Part shown: positions 8,093 to 17,934 of the stretch, in pieces | How positions within the stretch are numbered: position 1 is the first letter of the stretch | How the letters are laid out: each line of letters begins with the position of its first letter | From: Pseudovibrio brasiliensis | GTDB taxonomy: Bacteria; Pseudomonadota; Alphaproteobacteria; Rhizobiales; Stappiaceae | Assembly: GCF_018282095.1 (NCBI RefSeq) | Contig: NZ_CP074126.1 | Span: 3,824,341 to 3,888,340, forward strand | DNA: 64,000 nucleotides | Reading direction: 5' to 3' | Made by a program: the position numbers and the translations under genes | Notes under the pieces: generated by a model | The model's input: the letters and a program-made list of their open reading frames with translations, nothing else | What the model was told of the DNA's origin: nothing | Database searches by the model: none

Positions 8093-9994
8093 CTATTCAG
8101 CTGGTTGCGCTGCCGGCAGGTTATGCCCTGGAGCGTTTTGATGCTGTGAAATGCCTGGCCGTTTTCCCGTAATCAAAGGCATCACTTCATCACGGCTTCC
8201 AAACGCCGCCACAGTCCCGTCTTTGAGCATCATGATCTTGTCGACACAGCGCAACAGCGCAGGCCTCTGTGTGATCGCAATGACAGTCATCCCATCCTGC
8301 TTGGCACGCCCAAGAGCTTCTGCCAAAGCATGTTCCCCGATGGTGTCCAGATTGGAGTTTGGCTCATCCAACACCAACAGACGAGGGTTGTTATAGAACG
8401 CCCGGGCCAACCCAATCCGCTGCCTCTGCCCGCCAGACAGAGGCGCTCCATCCATGGCAACTTGCGTCTCATAGCCCTGAGAAAACTGCGAGACCATCTC
8501 ATGAATATCTGCCATTTGAGCGGCCTTAAAGACGTCCTCATCCTTAGCTTCTCTGTTCATTCGGGCAATGTTCTCTTTGATCGTACCCGGAAAGAGCTGA
8601 ACATCCTGCGGCAAGTAACCAATATTCTCACCCAGTTGCCGGCTATCCCAGTTTCTCAAGTCCATCATATCAAGACGCACATTGCCTGCTGTTGGGATGA
8701 GAGAGCCAACCAACATTTTTCCCAGCGTACTCTTCCCAGAACCAGACGCGCCAACAACAGCCAGAGAATCTCCTGGAGAGAGCTGGAACGAAATACCATT
8801 CAGGATCACACGCTTGTTTGGAGGCGGTACGAATAGCAGCCGCTCAACACTCAGTCGGCCAGCAGGATTTGGCAACCGAAGCCGATGCACATTAAGCGGA
8901 GAGGTATGCAGTAGTTTCTGGATGCGCCCATATGCGTTTTTCGCTCCCACATAGCTCTTCCAGCCATCAATAATGCCTTCAACAGGAGCTAGAGCACGAC
9001 CACCAATTATGGACGCAGCAATAATCATACCGCCAGTAATTTCGTTAGAAAGCGCAAGCCACGCGCCCCAACCGAGCATCGTGATCTGAGTAGACAAGCG
9101 AATGAACTTGGATACAGCTGAAATCAGGACATTTCGATCCTGCCCCAGTATCTGAGCCTTCAACGACTCAGCAGTTTCCTTGCCCCAGATAATCACACCT
9201 TCAGGGATCATTCCCATTGCGTTCATAACCTGAGCATTCCGCGCCATCGCTTCTGCCTGCAGGTTCGCACGGGAAGAAAATGCATTGGCCTTTCCAAATG
9301 GAACAGCGGTTAGCCTCTGGTTGATCCGCGCAAGAACGAGCAGCAACAAAATAGTCGTTGTAACGATCATTCCAAGTTGCGGGTGCACCATGTAAACGAC
9401 AAGCAGATAGATCGGAGCCACAGGTGCATCCATCATGGTCAGAAGCACGGAACCCGTCAAAAAGCTCCGCAACTGCTGCAAGTCAGAAAGAGCCTGAAAC
9501 TCTTGACTACTACCATTATGAGACGCTCTTGCAGCAGCACTGAGCACAGGCCCACCAAGCCGCGTCTCAACATCCACAGCAACCCGCATAAGCATAAAGC
9601 GGCGGAACATATCCAGCAGCACATGAGCCAACACAAGGCCGATGACGATAGCAGTAAGCATAACAAGTGTATCGACACTTCGGCTGGTCAACACACGGTC
9701 AGAAATCTGGAACAGATAAATAGGAACAGAAAGGATCAGAAGGCTGGCACAGAAGGAGAAGAACCCAACATACAACAGGTTGATCTTTGCCCTTGCCAGA
9801 CCATTTTGCATCAACTTCCGAAAATCAATATCTTCATAAGGGCCGCCATTTTTTCTGGAGGCAAAATTGCCTTTTTGGCCTGCGAGCTTTTCTCCATTTG
9901 CAGGTTCTTGCGAAATGCCATCTACCTGCAATGTTTTGCTCGCCTGCCCTCCACGTTGTCGGCTATTATTCTTTGTCTCTCGAGCTTTAAACAT
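8093..9994 (-). CDS. Type I secretion ABC exporter (PrtD/HasD class)
   Basis: This 633-residue half-transporter exports unfolded substrates directly from the cytoplasm together with an HlyD protein. A basic, low-complexity ~65-residue N-terminus precedes a six-helix membrane domain (about 70-350). The nucleotide-binding domain has Walker A GASGSGKST near residue 415, signature LSGGQRQR near 521 and Walker B LLVLDEPNSNLD near 543. There is no C39 peptidase or C39-like domain at the N-terminus. This places it with PrtD/HasD/AprD rather than HlyB or bacteriocin exporters. The ATG at 9994 follows a GAGAG element. Upstream lie two large acidic repeat proteins that are its most likely cargo; the extreme C-terminus of one (DIIV) fits the secretion signal known for PrtD-type systems. 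Confidence 0.9.
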   Translation of the reverse strand: MFKARETKNNSRQRGGQASKTLQVDGISQEPANGEKLAGQKGNFASRKNGGPYEDIDFRKLMQNGLARAKINLLYVGFFSFCASLLILSVPIYLFQISDRVLTSRSVDTLVMLTAIVIGLVLAHVLLDMFRRFMLMRVAVDVETRLGGPVLSAAARASHNGSSQEFQALSDLQQLRSFLTGSVLLTMMDAPVAPIYLLVVYMVHPQLGMIVTTTILLLLVLARINQRLTAVPFGKANAFSSRANLQAEAMARNAQVMNAMGMIPEGVIIWGKETAESLKAQILGQDRNVLISAVSKFIRLSTQITMLGWGAWLALSNEITGGMIIAASIIGGRALAPVEGIIDGWKSYVGAKNAYGRIQKLLHTSPLNVHRLRLPNPAGRLSVERLLFVPPPNKRVILNGISFQLSPGDSLAVVGASGSGKSTLGKMLVGSLIPTAGNVRLDMMDLRNWDSRQLGENIGYLPQDVQLFPGTIKENIARMNREAKDEDVFKAAQMADIHEMVSQFSQGYETQVAMDGAPLSGGQRQRIGLARAFYNNPRLLVLDEPNSNLDTIGEHALAEALGRAKQDGMTVIAITQRPALLRCVDKIMMLKDGTVAAFGSRDEVMPLITGKRPGISQHQNAPGHNLPAAQPAE

Positions 9995-10022
9995 ACATTC
10001 TCTCTATAAAAATCTATTAAAA

Positions 10023-11966
10023 TCAAACAATTATATCTGAGACCATATCACTCTCACCCGCGTAAGGAACAAATGCGGGAGACGATCCGGCTTCGCTACC
10101 AACGTCATTGCCAGTAAACGCAACAACCTCTGAAACCAGATCAGTATTTCCATTCAATGCTGTTTCGAGATCTTCCTCTTCAGAGACTACGATATTGACT
10201 TTTATAACAATGTCTTCCTCTGAGTATTCGCCATCCAAATATTGAAAACCTGACTGACTGTCGTAATCAATGATGGTTGCTTTGTTGCTTGTCTTGTTGC
10301 TCGACGAGTCCAGATAGCCATCCTCATCGGCCTCAACAACTTCACCATTGATTGTCTGCGTCAGTACTCCGCTGTCTTCAGATTCCTTATGGATCTTCAC
10401 GTAATCAGAATCTGAAAGAACGTTGATCTGTTCAATCGCATTGATCTGATAGTAATCGCCTGTGATATAAAGGACTTTCAGATCAGTACTGGACAGGATT
10501 GGCAAACCGCCTGTCGCCGAAGAAGCGGTGTACTCATACTCTCCAGCCCGACCATCCATGGCGTCAACCAATCCATGAACCTCAGAAGTCATGGGTTTCA
10601 TCAGCGACCCACCACCAATATTCTTGATGATGCCTTCATTGGTCAGAACATTGTGCCGCCCCGTACCGTTAATCGAAGTACCCGCGGTATCAACGTAGTC
10701 GGTATCAAGAAGGATGTTTTTCTGACTGATGTAGTTGACGTCGTAATAGTTCCCAAGCACGACAATGACGTCATAATTTTGAATGCTATCAATCAACTGC
10801 GCTGCATTCACCTGGGTGTTGTCACCAGTTTGAACATAGTAGCCGTTGTTGTTCAGCTGATAGGACACGCAATCATCATCTGACAGATAGTTTTTCTGAC
10901 TAACAATGTTCAGATCGTAAAAGTTGCCACTCACCACATCAACGGTAAAGGAGTAGTCTGGATTATCGTAGGACACGTGAGAGGAGATCAGATACTCCCC
11001 TTCTGAGCTCACATTGGCATCATTGTAGACAACCGTGTCCGAGAGGCCCTGCCCATTGACGACATCAGTAGGTTGCTCAGTTGGCCCGTAATAGAGGTTA
11101 CTCTGAATGATCGAATTTGTAGCGAAGTAATCTCCCATCACAACGGTCGAACACTTCAGCTCACTCAGATCCACGATTGAAGCCACGTTCACGGCCTCAT
11201 TGTCACCAGTCATCACATAGCTGCTGTCATTTTCGTCATCATCAGAGCTCTCATCACTATCTTGCTCTTCTTCAGGCAGCTTACCGATATTATCACCACT
11301 GGTGAATGATGGGTTCGGCGCATCATTTTCAGCACGTTGAACCAGTGCTTCACCGATAGCATCAGCTGCACTTTGAGCATCCTCCTCCTCAAAAATCTGA
11401 TCGAGAGTATCGAGCTCTATTTCATTGGCAGCATCCAGAAGTTGTTCTAACACCTCATCGGCATTGCTCTCTGGAATATCATCACCAAACTCACTCTTGG
11501 ACAGCAACAGATCATCATCTGTCAGGGCATTCTCTTGAGCAAGGTTGATTTCGATGTCAGGAGCATAAATATCACGATAGGTGAAGGTGATTGTATAGGT
11601 GTAGTCGAGAGACTGACCGACATCACCATTTTGCGGCAGATCTGTTTCACCACCATCTTCAAAAAACACACCTTCTGAAGGCAGCGTAAAGTCCGAAGCA
11701 TTTACAAGCGTCTCAACCGAATATGGGAGACGAGCCTGAGAGACTGCGCCAGTCTCTGGCAGCAGTGAAGGAAGATTATAGAATTTCTCATAGGGAAGCT
11801 CAGCGGTATCTCCGCGAGAATAAACAACTTCCACCGGGGTAATAACAATAGTGTCTTGAGCAAACCAGGCTTCGTCAAAGCTCTGTTCGGCTGTAGCGAT
11901 ACTATCAAAGATCTTCATATAGCCGATAAAGTGCCAGCTTAATTCATTTATAGCCTGCGACAGCAT
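10023..11966 (-). CDS. Acidic repeat protein, putative type I secretion substrate
   Basis: I do not recognise a named family. The protein (647 residues from the preferred ATG at 11966, which has AGGA upstream; 654 from an unsupported ATG at 11987) is strongly acidic and lacks a signal peptide. The middle and C-terminal thirds contain at least four diverged repeats built on GDYYxxNxIxQxN, followed in most by LxDxDYV (for example QKNILLDTDYV and QINVLSDSDYV). The same QxNxLxDxD pattern recurs in the 1610-residue protein encoded just upstream, so the two are related. The last residues are SDIIV: an acidic residue followed by three hydrophobics at the extreme C-terminus, as in PrtB/HasA-type substrates. 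It is followed after 28 nt by the type I ABC gene. Export is inferred; function is unknown, with surface or matrix protein most likely. Confidence 0.75.
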   Translation of the reverse strand: MLSQAINELSWHFIGYMKIFDSIATAEQSFDEAWFAQDTIVITPVEVVYSRGDTAELPYEKFYNLPSLLPETGAVSQARLPYSVETLVNASDFTLPSEGVFFEDGGETDLPQNGDVGQSLDYTYTITFTYRDIYAPDIEINLAQENALTDDDLLLSKSEFGDDIPESNADEVLEQLLDAANEIELDTLDQIFEEEDAQSAADAIGEALVQRAENDAPNPSFTSGDNIGKLPEEEQDSDESSDDDENDSSYVMTGDNEAVNVASIVDLSELKCSTVVMGDYFATNSIIQSNLYYGPTEQPTDVVNGQGLSDTVVYNDANVSSEGEYLISSHVSYDNPDYSFTVDVVSGNFYDLNIVSQKNYLSDDDCVSYQLNNNGYYVQTGDNTQVNAAQLIDSIQNYDVIVVLGNYYDVNYISQKNILLDTDYVDTAGTSINGTGRHNVLTNEGIIKNIGGGSLMKPMTSEVHGLVDAMDGRAGEYEYTASSATGGLPILSSTDLKVLYITGDYYQINAIEQINVLSDSDYVKIHKESEDSGVLTQTINGEVVEADEDGYLDSSSNKTSNKATIIDYDSQSGFQYLDGEYSEEDIVIKVNIVVSEEEDLETALNGNTDLVSEVVAFTGNDVGSEAGSSPAFVPYAGESDMVSDIIV

Positions 11967-12002
11967 AAAATATCCTAACAATTTCATATGGATATATAAA
12001 AT

Positions 12003-12030
12003 GACCTGCGCGAATTACTCCGCGCAGGTC
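12003..12030 (-). terminator. Intercistronic 10-bp hairpin, terminator or attenuator
   Basis: The sequence gacctgcgcg, an 8-nt loop and cgcgcaggtc form a perfect GC-rich stem. On the minus strand it is followed by a short T-rich run (attttatata). It lies between the 1610-residue protein gene and the 647-residue protein gene. It may terminate most transcripts from the large gene or protect its mRNA, giving unequal expression of the two. Confidence 0.65.
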
Positions 12031-12044
12031 TTGTTTAGATCTGT

Positions 12045-15000
12045 TTATGCAAGGTCGTCTTCGCCAACAACGTTCACGGTTGAGGAACCACCAACCACAT
12101 TGACATCGACAGCATTGGCCTGAACGTTCGCACCCATGACGATCGTCTGGTTAAAGGCATTTGCCACACCCAGAGCATCAGCAGTCGCAGCCGTAGAAGC
12201 CGTCACGCTGTAATCGTCACCTGTACCGAAGTCGAAGAGGCTTTCGGCATCATGGATACCATCTGCAGAGATCGCCTCACCACCATCAGCAGTCACTGTC
12301 TGATTAAGTGTGCCATGGTTGTGAACTTCAACATTGGTGATCACATCCTGATCATACAATGCATTTGCCTGCTCAGCACCGAAGATGGTGTCAGTACCAT
12401 TGGAGTCCAGAGTACCGAAGAAGCCACCGCCAACATCTGGGCTACCAGATGGAGTGATGTCCAAAGCAGCCAGACCGTCATCTTCACCAGTAAAGAGAAG
12501 GGTGTCGTTCTGACCAGTAACATCCAGCTCGGTTGAGTTGACCTGCTTGTTACCACCTGAATATAGGCTCTGGTTGAAGGCAGATGTCTTCGCGGTAGCA
12601 TCGGCAGAAGCAACAGCTTCCGCAGTTACGGTGTAATCATCACCAACGGAGCCATTGGCAACAAAGGTGCTCACAGGATCAGTAATGCCGTCACCAGATT
12701 GAGCATCGCCACCAACTGCAGTCACAGTCTGATTAACGTCTTCCCAGTTCTCAACATCAGCTTCATCAATGTGATCATTGTCACCCGCTGTGTTGTTTTG
12801 TGAGAACAAGGCAAGGCTATCAGCGTTACCAGCAATGGTACCGGAGCGAACTGAGTTGTCAGCTCCACCTTCACTGTCGTCTCCAACAGAGATGACATTC
12901 TTGTTGTCTCCAACAATGTCGACATCTGCAGAGTTGACCTGTGCGTTACCACCAGTAGAGATTACCTGATTGAACGCAGAAGCCTCAGCAACCGCGTCAG
13001 CTGACGACATTGCTTTACCGGTGAGTGATGCGTTGTCACCAACGTTCAGCGCACCTTTCACATCATTGCCATCAATTCCGCCAGAACCAACACCAGCACT
13101 CGCGGAGCCACCAGAGGTTGATACATCCTGATAAACTTCACCAAGATTCACGACATCTGCATCAGTAACATCATCCCCATCATAGAGAGTGTTGCTCTGA
13201 TATCCGCCTAGGAGAGAGTCGGTAGAATCTACTCCACCATTGCCGGCAGGACCTGTGCCGTTAACAGATGTAAACGCTACGTTTGAATCTTCACCAGCTG
13301 ACTGAACATTGCTGCTGCCACCGGTTACGCTCAGATCAAGGTCATTGCTCTGAGCATTACCACCAGAAAACAGTTTCTGGTTCATGGAAGAAGCAGAGGC
13401 TGATGCATCTGCTGTCGCCTGAGTGACACCAGTAATGGAAGAGTCGTCGCCAACACGCGCAGCACCAACATCTCCAGCACGGGCAGCAACACTAATGCCA
13501 GCACCACTTGCAGCTGTGCCACCAGTAGCAGAAACATTCTGGTCCACCATGTCGAGATTTACGACGTCAGCGTCAGAAATGGTATCCTTGTCACCAAGGG
13601 TGTTTTCCTGCCAAGCACCAGCGGCAGTATCAGTATCAGCTTGACCAGCCGCAGCAGCCTGGCCGAACTGGCCAAGAGTTGCATTGTCTTCACCAGATGC
13701 AGCAACGCCTGAGTTCGCGCCTACGATGCTTGTATCGTAAGAGTTACCCTGACCATTACCACCAGTGCTCAGAACCTGTTCAAACGAAGCAGCTGCAGCA
13801 GTCGCATCAGCACCAGCACTTGAGAGGCCGCTAATGGTGCTGTCTTCTTCAACACCAGGAGCACCCTGAGTACCAATCTGGCCACCGCCAGTGGATTCAA
13901 TGCCATCACCTGCTGTTGCTGTTCCACCAGTAGCAGTTACGTCCTGAGTGGAATCGTGGAAGTTGCGAACATCACTATTCCAGATGGTATCGCCATCGTA
14001 TGCGGTATTACCCTGGAGGCCGCCTGAGAAGCTATCGGTGTTCGTCGTTCCAGCCCAAGTACCATTTACTTCTGCATTGTCTTGACCTGCTGAAGCAACG
14101 TTCACATCAGCACCAGTAACAGAGACAGATGCAGAGTTGCTTTGAACATTCCCACCCGTCACTTGTGTCTGCGTGAAGGACTGAGCAACACCCGTGGCAT
14201 CAGCAGAAGCAGAACTAGAACCTGAGATACTCTCATTTCCATCGATGTTGGTTGAGCTGCCACCAGTCTGAACAATGCCAGCTCCAGAGGAAGCAGTTCC
14301 ACCATCTACATCAACAGTCTGAGTGCTATGGCCCCAGTTGGCGACGTCCGCATGTTCGATTTCATCAACATCACCAAGCTGGTTGCTTTGCTCACTCCAT
14401 GATGTTGTTGTGGTGTCGTGATCAACTGGGGTATCAGTATTTGATCCAGCAACAGCTCCACTTTCACCAGCAGATGCAAGTGCTTTATTGCCGCCAACAA
14501 CGTCCACATCGACAGAGTTAGATTGCGCATTGCCACCAGTTTTGAGCGTCTGCCCAAAGTTGATTGCAGCACCCGTTCCGTTTGCATTTGCAGATGCGCT
14601 ACCAGAGATAGAGCTATCATCACCAACAGTGTCCGGACCAAGATTCCCACCTAGAGCTTCGATACCGTTGCCTGCAGTCGCATTGCCACCATCAACCGTG
14701 ACAGTTTGCACTGCATCTGCCCCACCAGTATTGATAACATCAGGGCCAAATAGGGAATCTCCATCATACATCTCATTGTCTTGAGACTGATTGGAGTTGG
14801 TGTTTGTGTTGGTGTTACCACTGCCAGCGAGAAGTGAAACTGGTCCTGTGTCATCACCAGCACCGTCTTCACCAGCAACAGATGCAGTCATTTCAGCGCC
14901 TGTCACGGAGACTTCAGCAGAGTTGCTTTGTGCATTACCGCCAGATGTCAGGGACTGCATGAAGGACTGAGCAACACCTTGAGCATTCGCAGAGGCTGCA

Positions 15001-16823
15001 GCCGAACCACTCATATCAAAGTTACTGTGAACCGCAGCAGAAGTACCGGAGTCAAACGAGATACCGTTACCAGCACTTGAAGTACCACCATCGACATCAA
15101 CAGTCTGCGTGCTGTCATGCTCATTCCAGACATTCGCATCATCAATGTCGTCTTGATCACCAAGAGCATTAGTCTGATCGCTTGATGTACGTGTACCTGT
15201 CTGATGGTCACCGTAAACAGATGGATTATCCGCATTCAAAGAAGCGACTGCACCATCTTCACCAGCAGAAGCAGTAACTTGGTTTGCCCCAGTTACATCG
15301 AGGTCAGACGCATTGCTCTGCGCATTGCCACCCGTACTAACCTTCTGCTCAAAGCTTGCTGCAACACCCAAAGCATCGGATTTTGCAAGCGTAGAACCAG
15401 TAATGGAACCATCATCAACGACATGAGTGGCACCAAGACGGCCACCGTTCATGTCAATGCCGTCACCAGCAGTTGCATCGTTGCCGTAAGCTTCGATCTT
15501 CTGATTGGCATGACCATCGTTATGAAGGCTCGGCTCAATTATCGCGTCACCATCATAAGCATCGTTAGACTGGCCAAATCGTGCGTTTGTACCTGTCTCG
15601 GATTCCATGTGTGTAGGATCCAAGTCAGCTGAAACTTGAATACCTGCAGTCGCGTCGTCTTCACCAGAAGTAGCCTGTCCAACTCCGGTGCCGGTGATAC
15701 CAAGACTAGCAGAATTGGCCTGTGCATTGCTGCCAGCAGAGATATCTTGCTGGAAGCCAACGCCGACAGCACTTGCGGATGCTGAAGCAGCAGCACTACC
15801 ATTTACACTGCCATCACCACCAACAGAAGCAGAAGTACCAATCTGGTCTATGGAGTTAATGCCATCATCACTGTTTGCTTCACCAGCTTTGGACTTTACA
15901 ACCTGATGAGAGTCAGCAAGGTTCGCAACTTCAGGGTTTGCAATGGCACCATCAATGTTGCTACCACCAAAACTGCCGCCAACACCGTCATTCAGCTCAT
16001 TTGACTGTGTGACACGAGCGCGAGTGTTTGTGTCTGAGTTACCAGAGGTGACGTTCGATCCACCAACAACAGCTGCTGCACCAGAACCACCAGCACCTGA
16101 CACATCTACGTCAGAACCGGTGATCGAAAGATCGACATTGTTACCCTGCTCATTGTTGCCAGTTTGCAGTGTCTGGTTGAAGCTGCGCGCAAGACCGGAA
16201 GCATCTGCCTGAGCTGCGGTGGAACCGGTGATACTTTCATCATCGCCAACGCCAACATTAGAACCAGCAATATCGGTTGGACCAGCACCAATGATGCCGT
16301 TACCGGAATCTGCATCACCACCTTTAACTTTGACACGCTGTTCAAGATTACCATCGTTCGTGACGGTTACATTGTCCAGTGTATCAAGATCGTTTGCGTA
16401 GTTTGATTGGTTGGCGCGAAGAAAAGTATCGGTGTCATTATCTTCTGCTGCTGCACCAGCTTGGTGAGCATTCACACCACTTCCATCACCACCAACTGAA
16501 GAGGCATCAAAGTTACCACCAGTTACGCTGCCAGAAACATCGTTGCTCTGTTGGTTCGCACCAGTTGCAATACCCTGATCAAAGGCAAGCGCAACACCTT
16601 TACCATTAGCAGATGCAGCTGAACTTGCATCAATAGTCAGGTCATCGCCAATCTTAAGAGCGGCATTAATATCCTGAATGCCATCGCCAGCCTGTGCGAT
16701 CGTATCAACCAGATCATCACGGTTCACTAAGACCTCTTGGTCTAACGAACCTTCATTAAGAACCTCAGCACTACTATCACCGTTGTGCTCAACAATGTCC
16801 TTATCACCGAGCGTGTTATCCTG
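12045..16823 (-). repeat. Twelve ~400-bp tandem coding repeats
   Basis: Twelve diverged copies of a ~400-bp in-frame unit were counted from the TGGNxQSN-type block. That block lies near 16545, 16150, 15720, 15325, 14925, 14525, 14140, 13750, 13345, 12935, 12540 and 12130. Copies differ in length and sequence, and those in the middle (4-9) match the consensus best. The divergence argues against very recent amplification. Confidence 0.8.
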
Positions 16824-16877
16824 CTCCGCGCGGATACGTGTATCGGTGCCATCACTAAATGGATTATAACCAGACAT
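12045..16877 (-). CDS. Giant cysteine-free acidic repeat protein, likely secreted
   Basis: This 1610-residue protein has no named family that I recognise. Almost the whole chain consists of twelve tandem ~134-residue units. Each begins with a QxNxLxDxD block, passes through VxxxGGxAxxGxGI and GDDxSIxGS, and ends with SFxQxxxTGGNxQSN then VxVxG and GED. It is rich in Gly, Ala, Ser, Asn and Asp, very poor in Lys/Arg, and I find no cysteine. It has no signal peptide, no RTX nonapeptides (GGxGxDxxx) and no obvious globular domain. Regularly spaced Gln/Asn pairs suggest a stacked beta-solenoid or amyloid-like fold, resembling the logic of curlin repeats; this is inference. GGAG precedes the ATG. 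Upstream position in a cluster with a type I exporter suggests secretion, but its C-terminus (GEDDLA) is not a typical signal. Confidence 0.8.
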   Translation of the reverse strand: MSGYNPFSDGTDTRIRAEQDNTLGDKDIVEHNGDSSAEVLNEGSLDQEVLVNRDDLVDTIAQAGDGIQDINAALKIGDDLTIDASSAASANGKGVALAFDQGIATGANQQSNDVSGSVTGGNFDASSVGGDGSGVNAHQAGAAAEDNDTDTFLRANQSNYANDLDTLDNVTVTNDGNLEQRVKVKGGDADSGNGIIGAGPTDIAGSNVGVGDDESITGSTAAQADASGLARSFNQTLQTGNNEQGNNVDLSITGSDVDVSGAGGSGAAAVVGGSNVTSGNSDTNTRARVTQSNELNDGVGGSFGGSNIDGAIANPEVANLADSHQVVKSKAGEANSDDGINSIDQIGTSASVGGDGSVNGSAAASASASAVGVGFQQDISAGSNAQANSASLGITGTGVGQATSGEDDATAGIQVSADLDPTHMESETGTNARFGQSNDAYDGDAIIEPSLHNDGHANQKIEAYGNDATAGDGIDMNGGRLGATHVVDDGSITGSTLAKSDALGVAASFEQKVSTGGNAQSNASDLDVTGANQVTASAGEDGAVASLNADNPSVYGDHQTGTRTSSDQTNALGDQDDIDDANVWNEHDSTQTVDVDGGTSSAGNGISFDSGTSAAVHSNFDMSGSAAASANAQGVAQSFMQSLTSGGNAQSNSAEVSVTGAEMTASVAGEDGAGDDTGPVSLLAGSGNTNTNTNSNQSQDNEMYDGDSLFGPDVINTGGADAVQTVTVDGGNATAGNGIEALGGNLGPDTVGDDSSISGSASANANGTGAAINFGQTLKTGGNAQSNSVDVDVVGGNKALASAGESGAVAGSNTDTPVDHDTTTTSWSEQSNQLGDVDEIEHADVANWGHSTQTVDVDGGTASSGAGIVQTGGSSTNIDGNESISGSSSASADATGVAQSFTQTQVTGGNVQSNSASVSVTGADVNVASAGQDNAEVNGTWAGTTNTDSFSGGLQGNTAYDGDTIWNSDVRNFHDSTQDVTATGGTATAGDGIESTGGGQIGTQGAPGVEEDSTISGLSSAGADATAAAASFEQVLSTGGNGQGNSYDTSIVGANSGVAASGEDNATLGQFGQAAAAGQADTDTAAGAWQENTLGDKDTISDADVVNLDMVDQNVSATGGTAASGAGISVAARAGDVGAARVGDDSSITGVTQATADASASASSMNQKLFSGGNAQSNDLDLSVTGGSSNVQSAGEDSNVAFTSVNGTGPAGNGGVDSTDSLLGGYQSNTLYDGDDVTDADVVNLGEVYQDVSTSGGSASAGVGSGGIDGNDVKGALNVGDNASLTGKAMSSADAVAEASAFNQVISTGGNAQVNSADVDIVGDNKNVISVGDDSEGGADNSVRSGTIAGNADSLALFSQNNTAGDNDHIDEADVENWEDVNQTVTAVGGDAQSGDGITDPVSTFVANGSVGDDYTVTAEAVASADATAKTSAFNQSLYSGGNKQVNSTELDVTGQNDTLLFTGEDDGLAALDITPSGSPDVGGGFFGTLDSNGTDTIFGAEQANALYDQDVITNVEVHNHGTLNQTVTADGGEAISADGIHDAESLFDFGTGDDYSVTASTAATADALGVANAFNQTIVMGANVQANAVDVNVVGGSSTVNVVGEDDLA

Positions 16878-17934
16878 ATCGTCTCCAAATATTCGGAGAA
16901 CTGTCCTGCAAAAAGCCGATCATTTACGTCAGCTGGTTGCCACAGGTTCTCCTGAGGATTGAAAAAATGTTTCATTCCATGATTTGAAGGATGTCTTTTC
17001 GGTTCAGCGTTTCGGTCTGGGACCAAAGAGAGCATATGGCTCGCATACCCGGAAAACTCCGAATTTTGGGCGCAAGGGGCCAGCCCGCACAAACAAAGTA
17101 TCTGCACGATAAACATGATTTCGGCTTCAGAAAGCGAAGGAACCGATAAAATGCTTTGGTTCTGGGTTTCCGCTCTAAATACTAACTAAATGCTCTTGCT
17201 AAAACGAATTGACTCCATTCCTTCAAACAAAGCTTCAGCAAAGACAAGAAAGAAATTTCCTCACGGAAGCGGCGGAAGCTATAACACGGCCTAAAAAACA
17301 GACAAACCAAGAGTAATATTGGGTAAAAACAAACAATACATTCAATTGAACTAGATAGAAATTACTATAATTATCTAGGATATTAATAGCTAGTTAACGT
17401 TAGTATTTGCAAATTAATGTTTTAAATATCACTGAAAACTAATTGAGCACCCCTCACAGGGGTATGTTTATTGGTCTCAATAATGCCAGTCTCATTTAAA
17501 TCGCCTAGCAAGCTGATCGGGAAACAGGTTTTCAAGAACTCATGCAATATGCAGTAAAATTACAGCACGCCCCAAACACTGTTTCAGTGTAAAAGTTATG
17601 GATCCATAACCATACTTCGCCGACTAATAAAAGAACGCAATACTCCAATTTAAGGACACAATACGGCACTGACTTTATATTCCTGATCGCATAAATTTCT
17701 TCACAGGTAATTCAAGATTATTTGGCCTCATTGAAGTTTATAGCCCTTAATATTTCAGCATTTCTGCTTTTGATGCTTCATATACTTCACGAAAGCATGC
17801 ATCACACCCATCCTAAGAGTCGCTGGCAAAAATCAATCTTGCAGCCTCTGTCAATGAACCCATAGCTTTGCTACCCTTACGTCAGAGTATAGAGACCATG
17901 CACATCAACACATCTTCTTAGACGGGTAAGCTCC
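16878..17934. other. Long non-coding stretch between divergent genes
   Basis: This stretch of about 1.06 kb is increasingly AT-rich after 17100 and has no supported gene. It separates the start of the giant repeat protein gene (minus) from the start of the HEPN-like gene (plus), so it carries both promoters. A long leader or distal regulatory sites for the repeat-protein operon could account for its size. I see no strong palindrome, terminator or riboswitch. Confidence 0.55.

Noticed and set aside
12045-16877. Possible CRISPR or satellite array
   Set aside because: Repeats are ~400 bp, diverged and in frame within one continuous coding sequence, so they are protein repeats.
12045-16877. RTX toxin or calcium-binding adhesin
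   Set aside because: There are many Gly and Asp residues but no GGxGxDxxx nonapeptide series, so the RTX label is not supported.
16742-17116. Minus-strand frame of 124 codons beginning upstream of the giant repeat gene
   Set aside because: It overlaps the start of the repeat gene in another frame, has no ribosome binding site or recognisable domain, and its composition looks like shadow translation.
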